The translations under genes and the position numbers were made by a program. Source: an uncultured Prevotella sp. (lineage in GTDB: Bacteria; Bacteroidota; Bacteroidia; Bacteroidales; Bacteroidaceae). Taken from it: DNA of 24,121 nucleotides. Location: contig CALCVP010000044.1 in the NCBI GenBank assembly GCA_937907705.1, positions 1-24,121 of the forward strand, in the 5' to 3' direction. Under the pieces are notes generated by a model. That model searched no databases. It saw only the letters and a program-made list of their open reading frames with translations, and had not been told where the DNA came from. Positions 9,996 to 16,332 of the stretch are shown here, in pieces (the first letter of the stretch is position 1; every line of letters begins with the position of its first letter).

Positions 9996-10030
9996 AAGGG
10001 CTGATACCATAGGGTGTCAGCCCTTCTTTT
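9996..10030 (+). terminator. Rho-independent terminator after rpoC
   Basis: GGGCTGATACC (9998-10008) pairs with GGTGTCAGCCC (10013-10023) around the loop ATAG. This gives 11 pairs with one T-G wobble, extended by flanking A-T pairs (AAAAA before, TTCTTTT after). It lies 25 bases past the rpoC stop and ends the ribosomal protein/polymerase operon. Confidence 0.92.
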
Positions 10031-10348
10031 GGTATTGGATTATATACATTTAGACTTGATATTGAATTGTAAAACATGATTGTTGAGATGATAGAAAGTC
10101 TTGTTTGTTCTGATGAAACCGTCTTGTTGAATGTTGATTGCATTTTTGTAAAATGCTCATTTAAAGTTTACAGCCCATTTGCTTTTTTATACTATAATGT
10201 TGCGTAAGCAGCATTCTCTTTCTTTTTGGAATAAGCAAAATGCCAACGTATCCCCTGTTTTTATTCAACAAAATGCAAGCGTGCACCAATAGATTTTGTA
10301 CCTTTGTAGGCAGAATGGTGCTGTAAGGTAACCTTGCAGCATTTAAAT
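10031..10348. other. Intergenic region between rpoC terminator and TPR/AraC regulator
   Basis: An AT-rich stretch of about 318 bases with no convincing ORF. It holds two CAAAATGC sites (10236-10243 and 10269-10276) exactly 33 bp apart; each continues into a similar sequence (CAAAATGCcAaCGT and CAAAATGCaAgCGT). They lie upstream of the -7 box at 10299. A weaker TAAAATGC is at 10149-10156. The first 200 bases after the terminator show nothing else I can name. Confidence 0.6.
10299..10306 (+). promoter_or_regulatory. Bacteroidota -7 promoter element for first TPR/AraC regulator
   Basis: TACCTTTG fits the Bacteroidota -7 consensus TAnnTTTG recognised by the primary sigma factor. It lies 43 bases upstream of the ATG at 10349, giving a short leader. 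No clear TTTG -33 box sits at the usual distance, so activation by a bound regulator is possible. Confidence 0.6.
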
Positions 10349-11995
10349 ATGCGGCTGATGAGAGTTAAGAAAAGCAATATATTACTGCTATTCATGTTGT
10401 TTTTGCAGGTTCATGTAGCTTTTGCTTCCGGCAATAGCAAGTATTCTACGCTCATACGCGATGTAAGAGCATTGCCTTCAGGGCAGATATTGGCCAAGGG
10501 CGACACCCTGTTGCAGCGTAAGGAAGAAGACAAGGCCTTGGTGATGTACATGTTGGTGTGCTCCCGTACCACAGACCGCATGACCGACAGCGAGCTTACC
10601 GAGTGCTCTTTGGCCAATTTAAAGGCAGGCGATGTGTTTTATTCGCGTGGCAATTACATCAATGCCCTTGAGTGTTATCAGACCAGTCAGAAGTTGAGCG
10701 AGAGTTCTGACTCAAAGAAATATTTGGCTTTGATATACAAGAACATCGGCAAGGCTTATTGTGTGTTTAAAGATTATGACAAGGGTTTTGAGTATTACAA
10801 GAAGGGTTATCAGTGCAGACCCAAAAACGACCGTGAACTTACCTTCAAGTTGCTGGTAAACCTCTTTGGCGCATGTATTGACCGCAATGATGTCGGCGGT
10901 GCTGTCAAGTATCGCCAACTGATGTATGCCACGCCTCATGCCGATAATGGCGTAAACCGTTTCTTGCTGACCTTTTCCACAGCCCTTGTGGCTTCTCGCC
11001 AAAAGCAGTATGCCAAGGCCAATGCGGTGCTGAAAACACTGGTCAACTATTCCCTGCAAGCAAAGTTGCCTGCTGAGTATGTATGCTCTGCTTATGAGGA
11101 GATGTACACCAACTATAAGGCTTTGGGCGATATGAACAATGCCATGTTTTACACCCGCATGTGCCTGTCTACAGCCGAGCGCAACCATATAATGCACTTT
11201 TTCCCGGAAACCTTACACTCTTTGGGGCAGATATACAAGCAAGAAGGGCAGGTGTCGCTCTCACAGCAGTATGAAGCCCAGTATCTCAATCTTATGGACT
11301 CTATCTACAATGCCCGCAGGTTCAATGTGGTAAAGAACCAGCAGTTTATGTATGAAGTAGACAAGGCGAACAAGGAAATCAGCCGTCTGCAACAAGAGGA
11401 AGAGACTCATCGGCAGAGCGTGCGCCTCTATCAGCTACTGCTTTTGGTCAGTGTGTTTGCCGTGGTGCTTGTCTCAGCTTTGCTCTTTTTTGTGTTGCGG
11501 CAAAAGCGGAGCTTGGCAGCCAGCTATCGCAAGCTGTACGATTTGAACCGTAGTCAGATTGAGCCGATTGACAAGAAAGCCACGAAGAAACCCACTGTGG
11601 CCAATAGCCTGAAAGAAGACCAGAAGAAACTGTTGATAGATGGCATATTGAAAGTAATGGAAGAGACTGACCGTTACTGCCAGCATGACTTTACCATCAC
11701 TTCATTGGCTAAGCTGATAGGTTCTAACGACCGCTATGTGTCATGGGTTATCAATGAGCATTTCAACAAGACCTTTACCGAATTGCTCAACGATTACCGT
11801 GTGAAGAAAGCTTGTGAGCGCCTGACCACAGACGCAAAATATGCCCATCTTACCATAGCTGCCATAGGCCAGAGCGTGGGCTATAAGTCGCAAACTACCT
11901 TCATCAACCAGTTTCGTAAGTGTACTGGCCTGACTCCTTCAGTCTATCAGAAGTTTGCCGCTGAAGACAAACAAAAGAATATAGATTGTAATTAA
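10349..11995 (+). CDS. Membrane-spanning TPR sensor with AraC-type DNA-binding domain
   Basis: Probable one-component transmembrane transcription regulator of 548 aa. Order of parts: a cleavable signal peptide or N-terminal anchor (about 1-26, charged start then LLLFMLFLQVHVAFA); TPR-like helical repeats in the periplasm (about 90-320, for example GDVFYSRGNYINALECY and IYKNIGKAYCVFKDYDKGFEY); a short coiled coil (about 327-358); one transmembrane helix (about 360-384, LLLLVSVFAVVLVSALLFFVL) followed by RQKR; and a C-terminal AraC/XylS double helix-turn-helix (about 425-537). The HTH signature is clear: ITSLAKLIGSNDRYVSWVIN, then IGQSVGYKSQTTFINQFRKC and GLTPSVYQKF. I chose ATG 10349, which gives a proper signal sequence; an upstream in-frame TTG (10334) is less likely and ATG 10358 is a possible alternative. 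The gene directly downstream encodes an exported T9SS-type protein, which may be its target. The ligand is unknown. Confidence 0.85.
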   Translation: MRLMRVKKSNILLLFMLFLQVHVAFASGNSKYSTLIRDVRALPSGQILAKGDTLLQRKEEDKALVMYMLVCSRTTDRMTDSELTECSLANLKAGDVFYSRGNYINALECYQTSQKLSESSDSKKYLALIYKNIGKAYCVFKDYDKGFEYYKKGYQCRPKNDRELTFKLLVNLFGACIDRNDVGGAVKYRQLMYATPHADNGVNRFLLTFSTALVASRQKQYAKANAVLKTLVNYSLQAKLPAEYVCSAYEEMYTNYKALGDMNNAMFYTRMCLSTAERNHIMHFFPETLHSLGQIYKQEGQVSLSQQYEAQYLNLMDSIYNARRFNVVKNQQFMYEVDKANKEISRLQQEEETHRQSVRLYQLLLLVSVFAVVLVSALLFFVLRQKRSLAASYRKLYDLNRSQIEPIDKKATKKPTVANSLKEDQKKLLIDGILKVMEETDRYCQHDFTITSLAKLIGSNDRYVSWVINEHFNKTFTELLNDYRVKKACERLTTDAKYAHLTIAAIGQSVGYKSQTTFINQFRKCTGLTPSVYQKFAAEDKQKNIDCN

Positions 11996-12069
11996 TATGC
12001 TTATTGAAAAACAATCTTGTTATCAAAATGCTATATTTTTGGTGAATTTGTATTCAGTTTCACGAATTT

Positions 12070-12079
12070 GGAATATTCC
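12070..12079. promoter_or_regulatory. Candidate operator palindrome upstream of exported repeat protein
   Basis: GGAATATTCC is a perfect 10-bp palindrome ending two bases before the -33 TTTG. Two direct GAATTTG copies (12044-12050 and 12064-12070) are 20 bp apart and overlap its left edge. The position suits an activator or repressor site. This is inferred from pattern and position only. Confidence 0.35.
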
Positions 12080-12081
12080 TA

Positions 12082-12113
12082 TTTGTTCTATCTGCTCATA
12101 ATGCTTACTTTTG
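12082..12113 (+). promoter_or_regulatory. Complete Bacteroidota promoter for exported repeat protein
   Basis: TTTG at 12082-12085, a 20-base spacer, then TACTTTTG at 12106-12113. This matches both the -33 and -7 elements (TTTG and TAnnTTTG) at the right spacing. It is the best promoter in the window. The predicted start site lies a few bases past 12113, giving a leader of about 40 bases before ATG 12161. The gene therefore does not depend on read-through from the regulator upstream. Confidence 0.75.
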
Positions 12114-12160
12114 CAATCGAGAGTTTCAACCTATTACAATAACCGTAAACAATAGTCATT

Positions 12161-14173
12161 ATGAAAAAATCTACTTTTTTGTCAGGTGTTTGTCTGGTTC
12201 TTTGCGCTTTGAGCATGCAGACAGCTACAGCTCAGAGTACAGCTGCACAAGCGTTCAAGGCATCGTTGGGTATGTATAATAGAATCAGCTTTATAGAGAA
12301 AGCTCCTGTACAGTTGGCCCAGACATCCCTTACCAACAGTTTGGCACAAAATCGCCAGCATGTTGCCCAGCTCAGGAAGGCAGCTCAAGCCACTGTTCAG
12401 CCCACCGCATCTCGTCCTGCCAAGGTAGGCTTCAAGGTCAGCAGTCAGTATGTGGAGCAGCTCGACAGCATTATTACCAATATAAAGTCAACAGGCGAGA
12501 GCTACTCGCGCACCACTTTTGAGTATTACCCCAACTCCAAACTGCCTAAGCGTGGAGTCAGCCAGTTGTATATGTCTGGCGAGTGGCAGACACAGGAAGA
12601 GTGGAACTACACCTGGGACAAGGATGGCTATTGCCTTTTACAGTCTGTTGTGAGTCCGCTTTACAATTATGGCGAGAAACACGAATATGTATATAACGAC
12701 CAGAAGTTAGGCATACAGCAGATTATCTCTCAATATACCGACGGTCAGTGGGTGCCCAGTCAGAAGGGTGAGTATGCCTATGATGAGCGCGGCAATATGA
12801 TAGAAGAGCATACATACACGTATGACGCTGCTACCCAAACATGGGTTAAGGCCAACTGGACCAAGGCTTCTTATGATGCCAACAATTACCAGTCTCATGT
12901 GGAAGGTTACTATTGGGATGGTACAGCTTGGCAGTCTGCCGGCGATATGCAAGATGTGGCTTACACCGACTATGGCTATATCACCCAGCTTACCAACTAC
13001 AAGTGGTTGGCAGACAGCAAAGAGTGGATGGCTTTCTATAAGGTAAATCAGGAGTGGAATGAAAACAGACTGAATACCAAGCAGGAGATGCTGTACTACA
13101 ATCCTGACAAACAAGACTGGGTAGGTTGCTACGAGTGGGACGGAAAGGTAAGGCAATGCGCCTATTCTGCATGTACCTATGACGATGTTACCGGCATTAT
13201 GACCAGCGACATGGCTTATTCCATGCCTGAGCCTGACGGCAAGTATGTGAAGGGAGTGGAAACCTATTATGACATTACCCAGCTTGACAATGGCGACTAT
13301 CGCACCGAGGCAAAGACTTATTACGTAACCGGTGATACAAAAGAACTGCGTGACACTACCGTGCGCAATCTGCGCGATGCCATCGCCCTGCCGGAGTCGC
13401 AACGCTTGGAGAAGCTGATGTACAACCGCTATCTCACCACCTATCTCTATGAAACCGTAAAGCCATGGGACACCAATGAGTGGACGCCACAGTTTGAATA
13501 CACCTACAATTATAACAAAGACTTGAAGTTGGAAAGCTCAGTGGCCTACAACTACACCCAGGACTCTGAACACAAGAAGATTGCCGACATCAGCGAGCAA
13601 TATATCTTTGACGATCATGGCAATGTCGTAGACTCTTACTATAAGATGGGACAAGGCACCGGTGCTGACGACTGGCAGTACTCTTCTCGCTTCACCTATG
13701 AGTATGAGAACGACTCAGTGCGCATCAACAAGCTGAACTACCGCTGGAACGCAAAGAGCAACTCTTGGAAGCCGGGATGGGGAGAAGGCAACAGCTATGA
13801 CTATTCTGTGCCGGTAGAAAACATCGTAATGTGGCTGGGTACCAATCCTTATCACAAGATTACAGAGGCACGCCGCTATGTGGCAGCTGGCGACGAGTTT
13901 GATTGCCAGGTAGGCACTTACTATTATTCAGGTGTAACCACAGGCATCACCGCTGCTGCAAAAGACCTTGCCAAAGTCCAGATAGCCGTCAATGGCCGCA
14001 CACTTACCATACAGGGCCATGCCGACAGAGTAGTTGTTAACAACTGCCTTGGTCAGACCCTTCTTGCCTCAACCGCACATACCATAGACCTCTCAGCCAT
14101 TCCAAGTGGCATATATATCGTTACCACACAGCATGGTGGCAAGACAGCCAGCGCAAAGGTAGTGGTGAAGTAA
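12161..14173 (+). CDS. Exported protein with about 30-residue aromatic tandem repeats and T9SS C-terminal sorting domain
   Basis: A 670-aa protein of unknown function. Residues 1-25 are a signal peptide (MKKSTFLSGVCLVLCALSMQ, cleavage after TATA or TATAQ). A spacer (26-95) is followed by tandem units of about 30 residues, clearest with starts at Y178, Y207, Y238, Y268 and W299 (spacing 29, 31, 30, 31). Each runs Y/W-[ND]-x-x-G/N, an aromatic strand, then a Trp near residue 20, for example YDERGNMIEEHTYTYD and WDGTAW. Similar Tyr-rich strands recur at about 446-560. The pattern resembles isolated YD/RHS-type beta hairpins, but the family is not one I can name. Residues about 603-670 match a type A T9SS sorting domain (NGRTLTIQG, NNCLGQTLL, TIDLSAIPSGIYIVT, KVVVK end). 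It is therefore probably sent across the outer membrane and attached to or released from the surface. It has its own promoter and follows a TPR/AraC regulator. Confidence 0.85.
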   Translation: MKKSTFLSGVCLVLCALSMQTATAQSTAAQAFKASLGMYNRISFIEKAPVQLAQTSLTNSLAQNRQHVAQLRKAAQATVQPTASRPAKVGFKVSSQYVEQLDSIITNIKSTGESYSRTTFEYYPNSKLPKRGVSQLYMSGEWQTQEEWNYTWDKDGYCLLQSVVSPLYNYGEKHEYVYNDQKLGIQQIISQYTDGQWVPSQKGEYAYDERGNMIEEHTYTYDAATQTWVKANWTKASYDANNYQSHVEGYYWDGTAWQSAGDMQDVAYTDYGYITQLTNYKWLADSKEWMAFYKVNQEWNENRLNTKQEMLYYNPDKQDWVGCYEWDGKVRQCAYSACTYDDVTGIMTSDMAYSMPEPDGKYVKGVETYYDITQLDNGDYRTEAKTYYVTGDTKELRDTTVRNLRDAIALPESQRLEKLMYNRYLTTYLYETVKPWDTNEWTPQFEYTYNYNKDLKLESSVAYNYTQDSEHKKIADISEQYIFDDHGNVVDSYYKMGQGTGADDWQYSSRFTYEYENDSVRINKLNYRWNAKSNSWKPGWGEGNSYDYSVPVENIVMWLGTNPYHKITEARRYVAAGDEFDCQVGTYYYSGVTTGITAAAKDLAKVQIAVNGRTLTIQGHADRVVVNNCLGQTLLASTAHTIDLSAIPSGIYIVTTQHGGKTASAKVVVK

Positions 14174-14257
14174 GGTAAGCTGGAATATCTTTGAGCAAGA
14201 AAATCTCAAACGACCGATGTGGGTTTAGTATGTAATCTCAATCGGTTTACAAAGTCA

Positions 14258-14329
14258 GTGCAATTATTGCTTGATTCTGACTTTATTTTGTGCAATTTCC
14301 GGTAAAATATGCACTAACTTCGTGCAATT
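14258..14329 (+). repeat. Three GTGCAATT direct repeats at 32-bp period
   Basis: GTGCAATT occurs at 14258-14265, 14290-14297 and 14322-14329; the starts are exactly 32 bp apart, about three DNA turns. The sequences between are not alike. With 8-bp repeats and only three copies it is not a CRISPR array. It could be a protein-binding array or chance in AT-rich DNA. Confidence 0.45.
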
Positions 14330-14333
14330 TTTT
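14310..14333 (+). terminator. Weak candidate terminator after exported repeat protein
   Basis: TGCAC (14310-14314) pairs with GTGCA (14322-14326) around a 7-base loop, followed by TTTTTT at 14328-14333. The stem is short, but A/T pairing on either side could extend it. It lies 137 bases after the stop of the upstream + strand gene. Confidence 0.35.
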
Positions 14334-14382
14334 CTATTGTGTCGTAGCTATATTACAGCCAATAGCACCGCAACTACCCTTT

Positions 14383-14466
14383 CAATAGCTATGCAATCGC
14401 CTTCTGATAGCATAGCTATTGCCTACCGAAAACAGTGTAATCGGGTGTCGATAGCATAGCTCTTGC
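14383..14466. repeat. Inverted and direct repeats of a GATAGCATAGCT element
   Basis: CAATAGCTATGC (14383-14394) and GCATAGCTATTG (14410-14421) are perfect 12-bp inverted repeats around a 15-base loop. The second belongs to GATAGCATAGCTATTGC (14406-14422), which recurs with one change as GATAGCATAGCTCTTGC (14450-14466), 44 bp away. The hairpin sits between convergent genes and could stop transcription or stabilise 3' ends on either strand, but it has no T-run. It may instead be a small dispersed repeat element. Confidence 0.55.
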
Positions 14467-14535
14467 AGTGGGGTGGGGAAAGAGTAGTGGAAGCATTGCA
14501 GTAAAAAGCGGGCTGCAATGTGGTGCGGCAGACTG

Positions 14536-16146
14536 TCAGTTGTCTTCTTCATTGTCCGCAGGGACAATTGTTTCAGCCTGTTGAGCCTGTACCAACCGTT
14601 GATATTCAGAAGGCGTCATGCCATATATCTTCTTGAATGCTCTGATAAAGCTGGTGGCATTGCGGTAACCTGCTTCCTCGTAAATGGCCTGCATGGTGTA
14701 GTTGCTGTAACGCTTGGGGTCGGCTAACTTGTGGCAGGCTTCGCAGATACGCCGCTCGTTAAGCAGCGTCTTGAAGTTTTTCTTGTAGGTGTTGTTGATA
14801 ACGTGTGACACATAGTTGACATTTGACTCTACCGCTTCTGCCAATATTTGCAGACTGAAGTCAGGATTGGCTATAAAGGTTATATCGTTGATTACATTGT
14901 TGATGCGGTTGAGTAGCCGTTTTTCGTTGTCATCGGTCAGTACAGGTGTGTTGTTTTTGACAATGTTGGTTGGTTTGGTGTCTGCTGTGCATGCGTTGCG
15001 GTCTGTGGGGGTAGAGGCACTGCAAGGTATGCAGTTTGCTGTACTTTTGTTTGCGCTTTCTGCTGCATTCAATTGCAGCAGATACTGCTTGAGTAACAGT
15101 TGGTTTTGCGCTTCGCGCTGTTCCATATCGTTGTTTTTTTGGATGAGCAACCGCTGTGCCACTTTCAGTTTTTTGTTTTTGCTGTAAATGATATAAGCCA
15201 ACAGCGACATCAGCGACAGAAACAGCACTACGGCAATGATGACATAAATCTGCTGTTTGATGCGTTCGTTAAGCATTGTCAGTTGTTTCTGGTGCTCTTG
15301 GTTCTCATATTCCATGAGATTGTAGCGTGCCTTGTAGAACTTGTGGATGTTGTAGACCGAGTCGTTGAGGCTGAAATACAGTTCACGGTAGCGTTGTGCT
15401 TCTCTGTCTTTGTTGAGCATGGCATAAGCATCGGCCTTTACCTTATATGCGTTTACCTTTAGTTCGCCACTGTTCAGTTCATTGGCCATATTGATACAGC
15501 TGTCGCTGACAGCCAATGCCTCATGTGCCATGCCGCACCGGATGTAGAGATTGGCTATTTCGCTTAATTGGTAGAGCAGATAGATACTACTACCTAAATG
15601 GTGCTTTTGGGCAAAAGCCAATGCGGCTCTGTGCTGGCGGATAGCTTTTTGGTATTGGCGTTCGGCACCAAGTATGCGTGCTTTGTTGTACAATATATAA
15701 TAATGCGTGGTGTCGTTGGCAGAATGCCTACTCTTTTCTTGCAGCAGTTGAAAGTAGTGTTTGGCCTGTTTTATGTTGCCCATGCGTGTGTAGCAGGTAA
15801 CAATATTGGTCAGCAGGTTGAGCTGTATACGCAGGTTGCCGCATCTTTTGGCAGCTTCTAATCCTTGCATATAATAGTGTATGCAGCTGTTGTTGTCGCC
15901 AAAGGCGTCATAAATATTGCCTATGTAGCCTGTGCAGGCTATGTATTGATAGGTATTGCCTTCCTTTTTAGCTTTGTCTAAGGCCTTGATGTAGAGGTCG
16001 AGAGCTTCAGGATACATCTCAGCATAATATTTCTTGTCAGCCAGTTTTCGCAGTTCATTGGCAGTAGTTGCTTGCTTAGCTTGTCCTGCAAGAGGGAAAA
16101 GTGACAGCAAAAAGATAATAAAAAGCGCTGTTCTTGAATGTTTCAT
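14536..16146 (-). CDS. Second membrane-spanning TPR sensor with AraC-type DNA-binding domain
   Basis: This 536-aa regulator has the same architecture as the one starting at 10349. Parts in order: signal peptide (1-23, with TALFIIFLLSLFPLAGQA); TPR-like repeats (about 28-265, for example YYAEMYPEALDLYIKALDKA and IYDAFGDNNSCIHYYMQGLEA); transmembrane helix (about 299-321, QIYVIIAVVLFLSLMSLLAYII); a long basic and Gln-rich cytoplasmic coiled coil (about 322-360); a low-complexity linker (360-405); and an AraC HTH domain (about 408-518, LQILAEAVESNVNYVSHVIN, then IYEEAGYRNATSFIRAFKKI and GMTPSEYQRL). The tail is acidic (DNEEDN). Its HTH is well diverged from the first regulator's, so it is an architectural relative and not a recent duplicate. 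It is divergent from the exported propeller-like gene at 16333, which is the usual arrangement for a regulator and its target. The ligand and targets are unknown. Confidence 0.85.
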   Translation of the reverse strand: MKHSRTALFIIFLLSLFPLAGQAKQATTANELRKLADKKYYAEMYPEALDLYIKALDKAKKEGNTYQYIACTGYIGNIYDAFGDNNSCIHYYMQGLEAAKRCGNLRIQLNLLTNIVTCYTRMGNIKQAKHYFQLLQEKSRHSANDTTHYYILYNKARILGAERQYQKAIRQHRAALAFAQKHHLGSSIYLLYQLSEIANLYIRCGMAHEALAVSDSCINMANELNSGELKVNAYKVKADAYAMLNKDREAQRYRELYFSLNDSVYNIHKFYKARYNLMEYENQEHQKQLTMLNERIKQQIYVIIAVVLFLSLMSLLAYIIYSKNKKLKVAQRLLIQKNNDMEQREAQNQLLLKQYLLQLNAAESANKSTANCIPCSASTPTDRNACTADTKPTNIVKNNTPVLTDDNEKRLLNRINNVINDITFIANPDFSLQILAEAVESNVNYVSHVINNTYKKNFKTLLNERRICEACHKLADPKRYSNYTMQAIYEEAGYRNATSFIRAFKKIYGMTPSEYQRLVQAQQAETIVPADNEEDN

Positions 16147-16165
16147 TTTTATCTTTATTTGAGTG

Positions 16166-16173
16166 CAAAGTTA
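16166..16173 (-). promoter_or_regulatory. -7 promoter element for second TPR/AraC regulator
   Basis: Read on the minus strand this is TAACTTTG followed by CA, matching TAnnTTTG. It sits 19 bases upstream of the start codon of the minus-strand gene, so the leader would be only about 12-15 bases. No good -33 box is visible. Confidence 0.6.
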
Positions 16174-16228
16174 GCATTTTTTTAGAGAATAAGGATGGAA
16201 GCGTTTAAAATGAGAACTATTTATTGAT

Positions 16229-16240
16229 ATTTCATGAAAT
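16229..16240. promoter_or_regulatory. Candidate operator palindrome in divergent promoter region
   Basis: ATTTCATGAAAT is a perfect 12-bp palindrome about midway between the two divergent -7 boxes (16166-16173 on minus, 16289-16296 on plus). An 8-bp inverted pair, CGTTTAAA (16202-16209) and TTTAAACG (16273-16280), flanks it. A shared operator is plausible, but this is pattern only. Confidence 0.35.
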
Positions 16241-16288
16241 GTAAATGAAAATAAGTTGCAAGATAAAGGAGGTTTAAACGTATTTTGA

Positions 16289-16296
16289 TAAATTTG
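16289..16296 (+). promoter_or_regulatory. -7 promoter element for exported propeller-like protein
   Basis: TAAATTTG, continuing GCAGACG, fits TAnnTTTG. It lies 36 bases upstream of ATG 16333. No TTTG -33 box is found at the usual distance, which would fit activator dependence. Confidence 0.6.
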
Positions 16297-16332
16297 CAGA
16301 CGTTGAAGTGAAACATAAAAAGACAAAAGCTT

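Larger units (their letters stand above)
14174..14535. other. Repeat-rich intergenic region between two convergent genes
   Basis: This stretch of 362 bases lies between the 3' ends of the exported repeat protein (+) and the second TPR/AraC gene (-). It has no credible ORF. It contains three GTGCAATT copies with an exact 32-bp period (14258, 14290, 14322), a weak terminator hairpin at 14310-14333, and a set of GATAGCATAGCT-type direct and inverted repeats at 14383-14466. From 14467 to 14535 I see nothing further that I can name. Confidence 0.6.

Noticed and set aside
10334..10348. TTG start for the first TPR/AraC gene
   Set aside because: The ATG at 10349 gives a normal signal sequence, and the extra residues Q-H-L-N add nothing.
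10031..10348. tRNA or other structured RNA after rpoC
   Set aside because: No cloverleaf, no T-loop GTTCRA sequence with matching arms and no long stable stem was found.
12707..13402. A 231-codon minus-strand open frame
   Set aside because: It is antisense to the exported repeat protein; its length follows from the repeat and codon bias of the real gene, and no domain is recognisable.
14258..14466. A CRISPR-like array
   Set aside because: The repeats are 8-17 bp, only two or three copies, of two unrelated sequences, and no cas gene is nearby.
16265..16272. AAAGGAGG as a Shine-Dalgarno sequence
   Set aside because: It is 60 bases from the ATG at 16333 and upstream of the -7 box, so it should not be in the mRNA.
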